From Rhipicephalus microplus (lineage: Eukaryota > Arthropoda > Arachnida > Ixodida > Ixodidae), in the NCBI RefSeq assembly GCF_043290135.1, contig NC_134705.1, positions 94,319,239 through 94,383,238 of the forward strand: DNA of 64,000 nt. The letters run 5' to 3'. The translations under genes and the position numbers were made by a program. Within the stretch, counting starts at the first letter, position 1; every line of letters begins with the position of its first letter. Of the stretch, positions 25,320 through 39,096 are shown in pieces. The notes beneath the pieces are model-generated. The model was not told the DNA's origin. It saw only the letters and a list, made by a program, of their open reading frames with translations, and ran no database searches.

Positions 25320-25680
25320 TTATGGTGATAGGCATGTACACCTTATCAAAATAAAGCAGTGACCGTTGGCGCAGTCATAGTCGTCAACGTGAGTGACACC
25401 AAAAAAATCTACACATCTCCACGAAGTGAAGCACGACGAGTGGGTTGAAGCTCTGGAAATTGCATGGCTGAGTAATTGTACGTTACCCGGGAGACGCCCC
25501 TTATATTGTAAAGTAAGCGACATAAACCGAAAAAGGCTCAATGACAAAGCTGTAAGTCCTAGGGTTCATAATATCTGCGTTGAAGTCACCGACTAGTATG
25601 AAGCGTTTGTGCGTATAAGTGTTTTATATTGTTTCGTCATCATTACGATTGATGTCCATCTATTGCAAAGCTTTTTTTAT
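25320..25680 (-). pseudogene. LINE apurinic-endonuclease remnant
   Basis: On the minus strand the stretch near 25580-25600 reads ILVGDFNADIMN, matching the G-D-F-N-A motif of the APE-type endonuclease domain of non-LTR retrotransposons. Downstream on that strand comes a broken reading (about 25320-25450) ending in a region like the domain's C-terminal part (FVEMCRFFW then LYFDKVYMPI). Several stops and frameshifts are present. The rest of the LINE is not adjacent. It may or may not belong to the family of the RT fragments at 21-24 kb. Confidence 0.5.
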
Positions 25681-25689
25681 TCCCATGCA

Positions 25690-27382
25690 GAATATGTTTC
25701 GACTATAGCAACGGTTTTCTATGTACCATGACAGCAGACGACAACGCTGAGTCCTGAAGACCATATTGAATTGAATACGGCAAGTGTAAAGGCTGTGTGC
25801 TTCAAGGTGTTTTATATTGTTCTGTGACAACTGTGATTGATAATAATCACCTTTATAGAGTCTGACATCTCCACATCACCTCTTGATGGACGAGAAAGCA
25901 CAAGCCTCGACTCTAAGGTGCTTTCACCCTTATTACAATTTTCTTGTGAATGAGGCAACATCCTTTATAATAACTAATATTATTATAACTTGATTATGAA
26001 TATTACCAGATAGCAAGACAATGTAGCGTTTGGATCTAGCTTAAATTAGAGAAATTCAGCAGAGAAAATATATTTTTTCATCAATCTCTGTTTGTAAAGA
26101 CGTTAGCGCTTGTAGTTGAGAATAGATAAAGCCATAACGCTTGTGATACTTTTATAAGTATGGCCCGGGAGTCAAACTTCGTGAAATAGATTTTGTCATA
26201 CTGTAGCCAATACAACACTCTAGCTCAAGCTAGTTCTGTCGTAAACGAATAATCAAAGCGGAGCGTTTAGCCTAGCCCCAGAGAAAGCACGTAGCGAGTC
26301 CGCGTCGCCTTACACATGACCCGGCGAATTCGAGTAATAGGCTCTTACATGACGTCTAGACGATAAATGGATGGAAGAAAACTGAGTCTGTCGAGAGCAG
26401 TGACTAAGCGCAGTCTCCTTATATGTTTCGGATCGTGCTATAGCCGATGCCGATAGGTTTCTTTGTTCAGCCAGGCATTCACAGGCTTTTTTTTTTTCAC
26501 GAAGTAAGTGCTTCCTGAACAAGCGCGAGCCGATGTGCCTTGAGGCTGTGGCCAGTAAGTTCATATGCAACTTCTCGAAAAAAAAATTCTGGCTCTCTGG
26601 ACGAGCACTTAGACGAAAAGTTCATGAAGACAAATTTTCAAGGCTCCTTTTTCAACTTTTTTCTGCTGTAGCAACTGCTGGAGGCAGCTAAAAACATCAA
26701 ACCAACCAATTTTTTAGGGTACTCAAGTTATGCAAAAGTTTTCTAGCAAGACGATGTGGTGCAGAGCCACGTTCAAAGCTGTTTTTAAGAAGATGTGTGA
26801 CGTGAACAGTTTGATGGCTTGTCGGCAAATCCCGAAGCTCGGATCGCGTTGTTCGGTAAACCTGTCAACATAATGGCTGGAACACAAAATAAGGTTGACT
26901 GAAACAGATACTTCTCCTTTTTAACTGGAATCGCAAGCAAAATACAATAGCGTATCATGAAACGTGACAGGGACGCTCAAAGTATGTCTTGTCAGTGCAT
27001 CTCGAAACGTTTGATCTTTGACCTCAAGGTTTATTTCTTGGCTACAGGCAGAGAACAATGCCCGAGCATTTTTTTGGAATCGTAGCGACTGTACATCAAC
27101 TTGCCCAACGGGGCGTACCACTGATGTCTGTTAGAGTGCTTTATTACAGGGTCTACCGCATGAAGCACAAATACAAATTCATGTTGTAAGTCTACGTTAT
27201 CTTTTGGCCTCGCGGAAGTTCCTTAAGGATATGGCTTGCTATTGGTCGGAGAGGACGGGAAAGCCGCGTCGAGATGTTTAAAAGAAACAAGCATCCAGAC
27301 AATCTATATCGAGATTTATCCAAATAATCACAAAAGATCAAGTAACCATGAACCCTTGCGTGCCGCTATGAAGCAAACATCA
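25690..27382. other. unassigned non-coding sequence
   Basis: AT-rich around 25800-26230. No domain, RNA gene or clear repeat recognised. Confidence 0.5.
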
Positions 27383-27521
<139 letters not shown>

Positions 27522-30500
27522 ACAAGGTTGTTGGCTTGTATCGCGAAATGATACATCATTATAAATAATAACCAAACGAGATCGATTCCGCCAAACATTA
27601 GAACAGGCTCAGGGGTAACGCAAGAATCCTGTAAATTTGAAGTGATTTTTTCACTGCATTATATCGTAGAATTTCATAACGGTACGCTAGAAGAGAAAGA
27701 ACTATATCAGGTGGCCTCTTAATCTGCGTATGTCAACTTCGGTAGCTATGCGCCTAATATAAACAATTGAACAAATTGTCTAATTTGACTGACCCCAGCT
27801 AAATTTGTATCTGTGTTTAGGCTACGTTTGCTTGGGAGGACATGTTAGGCTTTTACTCGCGATTCAATGAGCACCCAACTGATCCAGATTGAAAATGCTC
27901 TTTCTTGTTTTATGAGCGTGGCTTGTCGTTTGCCGTTGTGACATAATAGGTTCACTGAGAGAACGTCATTCAATTAGCGGAAAGGAAGAATTATGAGTGG
28001 AAATAAGAGGGCTTCCTGCTGTACAAATCTTGTTTTTCTGTAAGTTTCTTTTTTCGAAGAATACAAATTAAAGCAGTGGAATGCTCCAACTTCTACGGGG
28101 AAAAAATTAAAACAATATTGCCTTGGCCACTTATAGGCTTCTCATATGGGCCCGATGAAAAGGAAAGAAAGCCATGTCATAAGTTGGCCCAAAATGCGGG
28201 AGTATTTTCTATTACATTTCAGCGTGTCAGCAGGAAATTCAAACCCTGTGTCTTAACCGGTATAAAGATTTCTTTTATTTCTTCCTTTTCTCTTTTTTTT
28301 TCTCAGACACGTAATTCGCAAACCGAACGTTTCCTTAAAGCAACCATTTTGATAGCCGTTGTGCAAACAAGAGAACCACCAGCTTCTGCCGACATAAATA
28401 AAAGTTTTAATTTTCGAAAACGTCAGCACGATTTGCAGCAGCTTGAATGACCACGATTCACATTTTATGTCTGGCTCTACTTTGCCGAAAAAAAAGGAAA
28501 ATTGCTTACTGTTTTTCTGTGACCAGCGAAAAACAAGGGCTTAATTCCCGCATAGCGAGTTTCCTTTCCAAGCTTGTACACTAAGCGTGTTGTTAAACGA
28601 TCACTGTAGATTGCAATGGTGCAAATAATCAACGGCCCACAAGAACAATAAAAACACAACAAACTGCTAGCTTTGAAAAATGAATTTCATTCATCTTTTT
28701 GCTGAATAAATGCGAAAAGATGAGCTGTGTAGAAAGCAAGCGACAGAAAGTAATCAGTCAACATCAAAGAAAATTGAACACATGTAAATTCCACTAATGT
28801 CAAGCTAACTAGTCCCAACCATTTCACTGAGGTGAAGTAAAATGAACAAAACTAATGATGACTTTTTCTAACTTTGACGCAAAAAAATTGATTTCTTTTT
28901 CACTAAAGTCTACACGCCATGCTTAACCTCAGGTCTCTCAGGCGAGCCATTTGAGCGGCTTCAATCATCTCGAACGTCAGTTTATGGCCGAGTATGCCAA
29001 GAGGAACACAAATTTACTTGGGCATCATAACACTTTTGAAGATATTTATTCCATAGTCCTCTACAAAAAATAACGTTAATGCCAGCTCCTGAACATTTTA
29101 ATAAAACCCATTTGTGAAGATTACTCTCTTTCCTCAAAAGTCTCTAAACTCTCTATAGGTCTTCTGATCAGTCGGGTCACTGCATTGAACACTAAACTTG
29201 CTTCGACTCTGAATTGATTAGGCATATTTTAATCACAGTCTTTTATCTGCGAAACTAAACAATATATTGTTTGAAAGAGTAAGCACAAAAACTACGCGGT
29301 GCGAACCTACGTCATCCAAAACATACAACAGAGACGTAACCTCTGAGTCAGTACCTATGCAGACCCTTGAGTTGCTGTCACTAATGGATTCCCCACGTTA
29401 GTAGTCATATTGAGTTAGGCGCAGCACATAACGACGAAAATGTCTCGGGGGCAGTCGACCTACGCGCGAACCATCAGCAAACTAATTGCCAAGCCCCAAG
29501 ACAAGCAACGTCGCAGCAAGTGCAACAGCTTTCCTGTCCTCGAGGAGACGCGGCCATGTATGCCGTTGAGAGCTGGCGGCTAATGCAATAGTTTCGCTTG
29601 TTCTTTCTCTTGAGCTGCTGTGGTTCCGTTCTTACGCTACCAGGAGTACGGTAGGCACTCGGGAGTGGGGCAAACACTCAAGCTGGCAACAAGGCGGTGA
29701 AGATACATTAAGACTTCTTTCTTGGAAGCATAACGAAACGTCCTTTCCCCGGCGTTCCTCAAGAACGTCTAGGCTGGCTAAATGCGCACAGAAGACTAGG
29801 AGGAAGACATTGCAGCGTCATTTACAGTAAGCGACGCTGAACTAACCAGAGCACTACGTTATAAACCTGGCTCGGGCGTCGTCTGGTGTCAGGACAGGCC
29901 AAGCAGGCGAGCCACATACGAAAAGGGCGAACTAACCATGGTGGTGCGTGCTTGCGTGTGCGCTTCACACATCACCGAACATAACGATGCCCGAGTGGCT
30001 CTGGAAACTTAGTGCAGTGTGTTTACTTTTTTCTTCTCTCTCCACAGAAGTGAGCAACAAACAAAGACACCACTGAAATAATCGGAGCATGTGTGCCTTC
30101 ATATAAATGCGGGGTGTGATGCCGGTTGAAGCGAATGCTGCCCACTTGCTTCGAGGGGCACGCAAGGACGGTATGCATCTGCGGTAGACAAGCCACGCAA
30201 GCGGAATACTATGGGCCACGTCCCGTTTAGCGTAAAAAAAGCAACTAGTAAAAAAGTAAACGTGGTAGAATTTGATGGCAGTGGCATTTTTTGTGGCGGC
30301 CTGCGTCAAGCGGGCGCGCAAAAATTGCGTTGACAAACAAGGGCAGAAAAAAGGAGGCACAACTAAAACTTTCACAAAGGACTCATAAATTACATGAAGT
30401 GGATACTGAAAAAGATAAATTTATGGTGTCTAAGGCACACACTGTTTTTTGTCTATTTAAATTGCCGATGATAGCAGGTAGAACGCTTCAGATGCTGAAA

Positions 30501-30766
30501 AGTTTTGAAGGCGTCATGTCTGCGGAAGACCGGTGGGTGCATAGCGCATGAGCAAATGGAGCGTTAAATTAAATCAGAGGCACAGCCTAATTATCCTTCA
30601 TGCATTTTAAAGAGCGTATTTCACAAAATACAATAGACAGTGCATGCAAAAGATGTTATTTCCGAGTGAATCTGATGGTACACATCTTTTTACACAACTA
30701 CAAATGCTATAAGAGAGGCATAATAAAAATAAGCTGCAGAAATTGTTTTAGGTTCAGCATCAGCGA
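27522..30766. other. unassigned non-coding sequence
   Basis: No gene, transposon domain or strong repeat recognised across this 3.2 kb. The 124-codon plus-strand frame at 28076-28450 has no motif and is judged chance. Confidence 0.5.
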
Positions 30767-30780
30767 TATTGTTGCATGAC

Positions 30781-31022
30781 TGATTTGATTGATTTGTGGG
30801 GTTTAACGTCCCAAAACCAACATATGATTATGAGAGACGCCGTAGTGGAGGGCTCCGGAAATTTTGACCACCTGGGGTTATTTAACGTGCACCCAAATCT
30901 GAGTACACGGGCCTACAACATTTCCGCCTCCATCGGAAATGCAGCCGCCACAGCCGGGACTTGATCTCGCGACCTGCGGGTGAGCAGCCGAGTACCTTAG
31001 CCACTAGACCACCGTGGCGGGG
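30781..31022 (-). mobile_element. Ruka-like tRNA-derived SINE, full copy with TSD
   Basis: Read on minus: a tRNA-like head (GTGGTCTAGTGGCTAAGGTA as A-box region, GGTCGCGAGATCAAGTCCC as B box), a conserved body with GTGCACGTTAAA and CGTCTCTCATAATCATATG, then GGGACGTTAAACCCCAC and a short AATC-type tail. The flanks TATTGTTGCATGA (30767-30779) and TATTGTTGCGTGA (31023-31035) are a 13-bp target-site duplication with one mismatch, so the borders are exact and the insertion is relatively young. Transcription would be by RNA polymerase III from the internal A and B boxes. Mobilisation would need a LINE partner in trans. Confidence 0.9.
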
Positions 31023-31039
31023 TATTGTTGCGTGATCGC

Positions 31040-32338
31040 TGTGAATATATATATTTGAACCTTCGTGTCGAAGCGCAGCGTGGGGAAAACTGGACACAGT
31101 AAAGAACACACAGGAGAGTCGGTAACAGGAAACTGAGGTTTAACGGAAAGAAAGTCTGCATTATATTTTAACCTGTGTATACTATTACTGACGTGTACAC
31201 CAGTGTAGCAACTGCATCTCGTATATTCTCACACTACCTCTAAAACTTACCCAAGTGTTTTTGAAATTTCAATTATATCTACGCAAATAAAATTTTGTCA
31301 GGATAGGTGATGATGGAACAATAAGTTGAAAGTTTTTACCCCAGGTGCCAAAAAACTTGCATATACCAAGGGGCACGCAAAAATCATCCCATTTATCCCA
31401 TGATGTAACGAGTGCAGGTACAAAACATTTCGGAGGCATTTCGCAGTGCATAACACTTGGAGGCGAAAGCTTGGTGCACAGTCGAATGAAATGAATGGTG
31501 ATGATAATTGACGCAGTGGTGCACTGAATTTTACAATCGTAGCCAACACATCCCTGAAGACGTAAGCAGTACTGTGACACATACGCCATATAAATTACAC
31601 GTTTCACACTTGAAGCCTTTTGCAAGTCACGTGTAGTGCAGCACGATCTCCGGAATTGGCGCGCCCTTCACCGACCCAAGTGATGGCGCTGTCAGTTGCT
31701 CTCAGGATGACGCTATAATAAAGTCACAGATTTATGCTGATCAGGAACACAGTTATCACGGCGCATCGGGATGCCGTGGCATGTTATCATCAGTGACGTT
31801 GGTGACCTGGGCTCTTGTACTAGTGAATCGGCCTGCCCTATTTCTCTGAATAGCTGCTCAAAAATACACTTAATGATTTACCCTTAATAAGAACAGCAAC
31901 TAGACGCAGAAACATGGGCATGAATGTCACATTTTTTATAATAACTTGCAGACGTTGTATGCAGTGCCGGCAAGAAAGAGGCGTCACGTACAATGTGCAT
32001 CGTTGCAATGTGGTTTCGATCAACCACAAATTGGAGAGTTTTACGTGGATCATAACGTGAGTTTACGAGTTGCAGTGCAGCCGATGACTCGGGTGCAGGG
32101 TCAATGTAGACAAACCACAGCACCTCATTGAGCACAGTCATGCACATATTATTCATCTGATCGAAGAAAAAAGGAAATAGTAGAAGGGGAAATGGAGGGA
32201 TGTTAACCAGAGTTATCTTGCCTTAGTGTTTTTTTCTGTATTGCAGTTTACAACAACTGCTTTTCTACCTTGCACATGGGAACAGGATGGGTCCTAATTC
32301 AAGTCGGAGAGAAGAGAGGCAGGCCGCAGATAACACAG
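31040..32338. other. unassigned non-coding sequence
   Basis: No domain recognised. The minus-strand frame at 31269-31625 (118 codons) has no motif. Confidence 0.5.

Positions 32339-32411
<73 letters not shown>
32339..32411. repeat. (CA)n microsatellite with degenerate flank
   Basis: About 36 perfect CA units, continuing to about 32550 as imperfect CA/CG-rich words (CACGCA, TACGCA). Frames through it (His-Thr or Cys-Val repeats) are artefacts. Confidence 0.95.
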
Positions 32412-32414
<3 letters not shown>

Positions 32415-32417
<3 letters not shown>

Positions 32418-33125
32418 GCGCAGTACCCTCACAAACACGCACACACGTACACACGTACACGCGTGCACGCATGCACGCTTACACGCACATGCACGCATAC
32501 GCACGCATACGCACGCACGTACACACACCCAAACACACACGCGAACTCACACACTCACAGTCAATCGCAGTCCGTCACTCCCTTTTGTATACGACATCAA
32601 TATCGCAGCCGCTTCTCGAAGTCCGTTTCTATTGCAAACCTCACTTGCGCCTTCGATGTTTTCAGTAGCGATGTGTCTGTGTTGATGACATGTATGAGCG
32701 CTTGCAACAGACATTTCTCTTTTGTCGGAGGCGCTAGAGTTAAGTTTAGATTGTCAGGTTTATTCAAGGCAAGGAAGAACGAAAAGAAAGAAAAGGAGAG
32801 TCAGGCCAGTTAACCAGCATAAGAGGACAAAAGTGCGCTACCCTACACCAGGGAAATGGTTGCGAAGTTTGAAAGATCTACAAAGAGAGAGAGGAGAGAG
32901 CACGTACGTAAAGACTCATTTCACAGTCACCATGGAACAGAAAGTTTATAATCGCTGGTGCAAGTCTGTTACCCTCATGAATTTGAGCATCACCTTCATC
33001 GCCTTCACCCTCCTCTCAGGTCAGCATTACAGAATTGTTTCGGCCGTCATCAGTCTCTAACTTATGCCAGCTAGAGTGGCTAGTAGAGGTGTTACCCGTG
33101 TATTCTAGCGAAGACAGTCGTAGAA
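32415..33125. other. unassigned sequence, possible LINE 3' end
   Basis: At 32750-32820 the plus strand reads CAGGTTTATTCAAGGC and then a purine-rich stretch, i.e. a minus-strand AATAAA followed by a pyrimidine-rich tract, like the 3' end of a retroposon. No coding part could be linked to it. Confidence 0.3.
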
Positions 33126-33129
33126 TATT

Positions 33130-33375
33130 TGCTCTAATGTTTCCGTGCTACCACAGTTGTCTAAAAAAGCGTTGTCAGCCATTCTAACACGAAAGGTTAG
33201 TAACTTCGTGAACGCCACTCACAGACATCACTGGCAAACCAGAGTCGCGTCATCTCTAATGTTTCCTTCCCATCACAGTTCTCGTCAAAAGGGCTGTCAG
33301 CCATTCTAACCCGAAAGGGGAAGGACTTCGTGAACGCCACTCTCAGAATAAATGGCAAAGCAGAGTCGCGTCATT
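33130..33375 (+). repeat. tandem duplication of about 122 bp
   Basis: Two diverged direct copies, starting CTCTAATGTTTCC at 33132 and 33254. Both contain GTCAGCCATTCTAAC, CGAAAGG, ACTTCGTGAACGCCACTC and CAGAGTCGCGTCAT in order. No coding motif. Confidence 0.8.
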
Positions 33376-33389
33376 TTGTGTATTCCAGT

Positions 33390-36300
33390 AAGTGCTTGAA
33401 GACATGAACTGTTTGAGCAGTTGTGGGGCTGATTGCGCCGTCTCCTCGCTGTATTACTATTGTAGAAAAAAGCCCCTAGACCATCAAATACTCCCCCCCG
33501 GGTCAGTTGGCTACTCCCAAAAGTCGCTTCTCATTAGCACCAACCTTAGTGCGATTCAAGACAAAATTGTTACAGTTGCCCTAGGTGACAAGGCCGAGAA
33601 ACCACTTGACAAGGTCGCGCCACCCAAGAAGCAAAGCAGCAGAAACACACCAGCAAGCATTATAAGCACAAAACTCAATAGTACATTGTCTTCTACGTGG
33701 ATTGACAGATTACGCAGAATCAGTAATAGAGTGAACAAAATTACGAACACACCGGCCATTAGAGTGGTGGCAATATAGCACAGGCGTGCTTCTGATCAAC
33801 TTCAAGAAAAAATACGTCGCGACTACATTACGACTTCAGTGTACGAAAATACAAGCACAGTCCTCATTAGGGTCGCTGCAATATTAGGTGCTGACAAACG
33901 AGTTAACGCCAAAGAAACAATCTGTCCAAAAGTGCACGCCAGTAATCTAATCGCAGAAACCTACATCCTAATCATAGTCATTATGGCAGCTTTTTGACTC
34001 ATAGCCGCTACTGTGAACCTCACTGACGGTCACAATATTATATCTGGAGTTGAGACGGGCAATACAGCAGTTCGCAAGCCGATGCGGCAATGTTTCCCAA
34101 CGGTTAGTTCACTGCGTGATAGAACGTTAACCTCTCAGGCTGTTCTTCATTTCCCCGTAAAGACCTAAATTAGATAATATAAAGAAGACAAAGAAGGAAG
34201 GGGAGAATAAAGAACACAACGTAAAAATACTCCGAAAGAACAACATATTCGCAATAAAAATTTTCCCGATAAGCAATATGGTAGTATTAACTCGTCTATC
34301 TATTCGCTATCTTACTGCCTTTGGCAATATAGATTTTCTTAGGCCCGCGGCGCTTGAACAGTGGAAGCGGCGCAAAATTCAATTAGCCCCTGAAAAGACG
34401 GGCAACGAGTAAGAGCGCGAGTGCGGAGAATCACGGCTAGAATATTGCGAAACTACCGCACAAAAACGTACGAAAAGAGCTAGTGGTCGGTAATGGTGAT
34501 GAAATGCAGAAGACGCTTTTTTTTAGTTACTGCTGCAGACGGTGGGTGATGAAATGCTCGAAGTGCCGCCAACTAATAAACGTTTTGAAACTTTCCGTGG
34601 TCAGCGTACGTTTCCAATAAAAAAAAGTATTTTTTTCGCCTTTGTATAGAACCATTAATCCCAAAGGAGTGAATTGACAGGATATGAAGAAACGGAACAG
34701 GTGATGGAACCTGCACACGCGCTAATGGATAAACAGGTGCTCGAGTGAACGAGGGAGAACACTCACTACAATCAAAATGAAACCACAACATCCGAAAGAC
34801 CTTGTGTGTCGTATGGTTTCGTCATTAACAATGGTTGTTAAAAGACTACGTATGTTTGTGCTTAATTTCAGGCCTATCTGCCGCCTGCAGGAGGAGTTGC
34901 AATTAAGATCGCTCAATATTAGCCTTATATCTATGGTGCCAACTAAGGTTCTTTTTTCTTTGTTTTTAAACTGCGGGAAAGTATTGCAGTCATAACTATA
35001 ACTAAGGCTAGGGATTCCTAAAAATATAAATGAGAACGAACGACCAAAAACTAATAAATTTATATATTATACCCGACAAAACATGTTTTCACAGCAAAGT
35101 CGTTCTTAGCCGAGTCTCTCAAGTCGGGCGGACGTCATAGATTGCAGTGAGAATCCCACTGCGAATGAGTGCCACTCCTCCCACCACTCCAACTACTCAC
35201 GACGCTCCCGCCCCTCTCACCTCTATGCCCACCGCTGCTCCCACCACTCTTACCACTTCATTCACCCTGTTCCTTATGCTTAGTTCTCACTTCACCCGAT
35301 TCATTCAACCCCCTTTATTCCGCTTCATTATACCACGCTACACGTTGCTTTTTCATAGCCCACCAAGTAGAGCTGACTGAATTTTCACAACTGTCAAACG
35401 ATTAAACGAATGAGCAAGACTCAATAGAAAAAAAATTGTATATTGTAGACAACAGAAAGAATAACTGTCGTCGAAGACAGAATTCGTAATTCATGAAATC
35501 AGTATCATAGGCACAATATCAAACAAAATAGACACACAAATAGAGACAATCCCTTAAAATTGTTGCGGGAGCTTTTTATTTTTTTAGAGAAAAGTCATTC
35601 GAATTCGTGCCGAATTTGCCCGAAAGAGGGCAGATTTGGCTGTACTACAAATACGCTACCTATAATTACTTTCACCCCTTTGAGTATTCTAATGAAGGAT
35701 CGAGTGATGTGAATTTTCGACGTCATTTCCGTGACGGAAATTCGTCATTTACCTTTTGTGGGCCCCGGCATAAAACACTTGCGTGTTAAAATAGGAGAGA
35801 TGAAAGCTGAACTGTTCGTGTTTGGCACAAACACTGTGAACTTTTAGAGACGTGCTGCTCCCAATATTGTATATAAGTGTCTACTAACTCCTTCCTGAAT
35901 GCTATTCAATTAATCTTGCATATCTTTCACAAAACAACAGCAATTTTGCCACTAATATACCCACATCTGCAAGAGTACTTCATTATTCCCAACTTCATTC
36001 TGAACTTAGTCTGTAGATTATGTACGCGCACTTGATATGCACGCTCATCCCCTCAATCATAACTTTTCCAGGCTATATGTTCATCAGCCAATCCTTCTAA
36101 TTGCTTGTACAAACTAGAATGTCCACTCAATGTGGGATGCTGAGGGCCTACAGACAAATGACAAAAGAGCGTCGGGAGGCGAGGAAAGAGGCCTGCACTC
36201 CTCGTCGACTTGAGCAAATGCAAGACGGAGATGGTAGAGTCCGGTTGTTCGGTAAGCGTCACTCTCGAACAATGTCGATCGAACGGAGCGGAGAGCCTGT

Positions 36301-36956
36301 TCAACGCCGCCTTTCGTTTTGCGAGCGGGTCATCCCATCGGCAAGCACTAGAGCACGCACACAAACGCACGCACGCATACGCACGCACGGGAGTTCTCGA
36401 ACTACCGTATCCACTAATCAGACAAAGGCTTCGTCCCTCGGTGCCTTGCGAAAACTTTAAATGAACAAAACCCAAAGAAGCTGCGACGTGCAGGAGAATC
36501 TGCAGCATCACTCTGGGCTGCGTTGCACCGTGAAGGACGGTTTCGGAATAATAGGCTCTCTTCGCAGACTCGAGTCGAGGAAAGGGAAAAGAAAAAATTG
36601 AAAGAGAAGAGGCGGCTAAAGCAACGTTGACAGAAGCAGTAAATGAAGAACAAAGGCAGCACTTCGCCATAATGGGGCAACTTTGGGCCATCTTCTCGGC
36701 ATTTCCATCCCTCACCATACCGCGACCCGGACCCTGCACTTCACATCTTTCGTCGCCCCGTTCATTCATCCATCTATCGAACTGCCTCGACCATCTCGAG
36801 GAGGAGATGACCCGAGCACTCTTCTCTGAGCCGCATAGGCGCACGGGCAGCCCGGAAGAGTGTACTGCCTCTTATGCTCGTCTTTCGATCCTCTTCTAAC
36901 TAAACTTCGGTCACTTGTTCACGTAGAGTAGGGGACACTAGGTTATGTTCGTCTCA
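33390..36956. other. unassigned non-coding sequence
   Basis: No transposon domain recognised. A 67-codon minus-strand frame at 33556-33759 encodes two strongly hydrophobic segments, but its upstream reading is broken and no family is recognised. A pyrimidine-rich Pro/Thr-like stretch lies at 35165-35290. A 263-codon minus-strand frame at 36053-36844 has no motif and crosses a small CA/CG repeat, so it is judged chance. Confidence 0.4.
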
Positions 36957-36984
36957 AAGAACTATATCTCCAAGCGAGCTTTAG

Positions 36985-37117
<133 letters not shown>

Positions 37118-37245
37118 TGTAAGATGGCATCCAGTACCCTCAAGACTCTTCTTTATTGTCTCGAGTATATGCCCCACAACCTAAACTGGAGTGGTGATGA
37201 TGAGTATGTACAGATGAAAAGATGGAACGAGTAATGATGCTCACA
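37118..37245 (-). repeat. candidate 3' LTR (about 128 bp)
   Basis: On minus it starts TGTGAGCATC and ends GCCATCTTACA, giving TG...CA ends, and contains AATAAA at 37152-37157. It is preceded by a purine-rich tract (GCGGGGAAAA, within 37246-37259) that would serve as plus-strand primer. The integrase frame runs into it and ends at 37140. Without a second LTR for comparison the left border is inferred. Confidence 0.4.
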
Positions 37246-38453
37246 GTTATTTTCCCCGCGCACTTGATCGGCCGACCCGGCCGAGACTTAGGCGGGAAAG
37301 GTACGGCGAACAAAAGGTTTAAGCGTGAAACATGAACTATCTCGGATGCACGGTAACGACGGTCCGGGGAACCCTCGACGGGAGTGACAAGGTAATTGAC
37401 AGGAGATGTTCGTTCACTAACAAGGTAAGGTCCGAGAAAGCGTGACTGAAACTTTTCACACAATCCGGGTGTACGAACAGGCGTCCAAAGTAGTACTTCA
37501 TATGCAGGACGGAAGGTGACATCTCGACGAAAGCTGTCATATCGTTGCTTGCGGTCTAGTTGACTGGCCTCCGTGTTGAGTTGAACACGTTGCCGTGCGT
37601 CAGCGAGCCTGGAGACGAAATTTTCTGGCGTAGTCGTGGACGTCTTTGTCGTTACATTGAAGAAAGAGGCGTCAGTGGTGAATGTCGGCGCACGACCATA
37701 GACGAGGAAGAAAGGTGAATACCCGGTGGTTCGTTGAACAGCGGTGTTGTGTGCAAACGTTACGAACGGCAAGATGTTGTCCCAGTTATCGTGGTTCGGT
37801 CTGATGCACATGGATATCATGTCGATTAGAGTCCGGTGGAATCGCTCTGTCAGGCCATTTGTCTGCGGGTGGTAAGCGGATGTGGTCTTATGAACTGTGC
37901 CACAAGTTTTTACAATTTCGTCAAGAATTGTCGACATGAAGGCCTTGCCGCGGTCACTCAACAACGTGCGAGGTGCACCATGACGCAACACAATGGCTTC
38001 TAAAAAGAAGGCGGCAACGTTTGAGGCGGAGCTAGTGCGTAGAGGAGCGGTCTCCGCGTATCGTGTGACGTGGTCGACGGCTTTGACGATCCAGCGGTGG
38101 CCCGCTGGCGTTACGGGAAGTGGTCCGACGAGGTCTATTCCGACAACGACAAAAGCTGTATCGGGACATGGAATGGGTTGTAATAATCCAGCAGAAGCAG
38201 AAGTTGCTCGTTTCCGGCGTTGACACAGTGCACAAAAAGCGACATAATTAGCCACAAAGGTAGAAAGACCAGGCCAGAAGAAACGGCTCCTAACGCGGTT
38301 GTAGGTCTTCTGAAATCCCAAGTGTCCAGCTGATGGATGGTCGTGGAGTGCTTCGAGAACTTGTTTTCGCAGTGAATGGGGAAGCACTGGCACCCACCGT
38401 TGCCCATTCGCATTGTAAGTATAGCACTGCAGGACATTGTTGTCTAGCTTGAA
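37140..38453 (-). pseudogene. Gypsy integrase (zinc, catalytic and GPY/F domains)
   Basis: Integrase inserts the cDNA copy into the host chromosome. Counting from the Met at 38393 (417 codons): an H-x4-H pair (H19, H24) and C54-x2-C57 form the zinc-binding domain; D86 (in GIDLVGP), D147 (in LSDRGKAF) and E183 (in NGLTERFHRTL) are the catalytic triad with D,D-35-E spacing; a GPY/F-type module (FLGPYLVSE) follows near residue 325. All key residues are present and the frame is open to its stop inside the LTR. The reading extends upstream of that Met in frame to a TAG at 38454-38456, so the normal polyprotein is cut just before the integrase. Classed as a pseudogene because the element is truncated. 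Confidence 0.9.
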
Positions 38454-38965
<512 letters not shown>

Positions 38966-39096
38966 TCAGACTAACATAACATAAAGCTTATATGCTCAAG
39001 AATAACTTCGGTTCCCGCAAGGATGTAAGCACCAATATAGATGTGCCTTCAAATAACAACTTTTCTTTTTATTTTGCCGATGTTTGGACGGAAGAC

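Noticed and set aside
30781..31022. True tRNA gene
   Set aside because: A and B boxes are present, but the cloverleaf is incomplete and the sequence continues into a SINE body and tail with a target-site duplication.
32270..32685. His-Thr repeat protein
   Set aside because: Translation of the CA microsatellite and its degenerate flank.
36053..36844. 263-codon minus-strand frame as a gene
   Set aside because: No domain, signal or repeat family is recognised. It crosses a CA/CG simple repeat, and plus-strand frames overlap it. The length is borderline for chance in 64 kb of stop-poor sequence.
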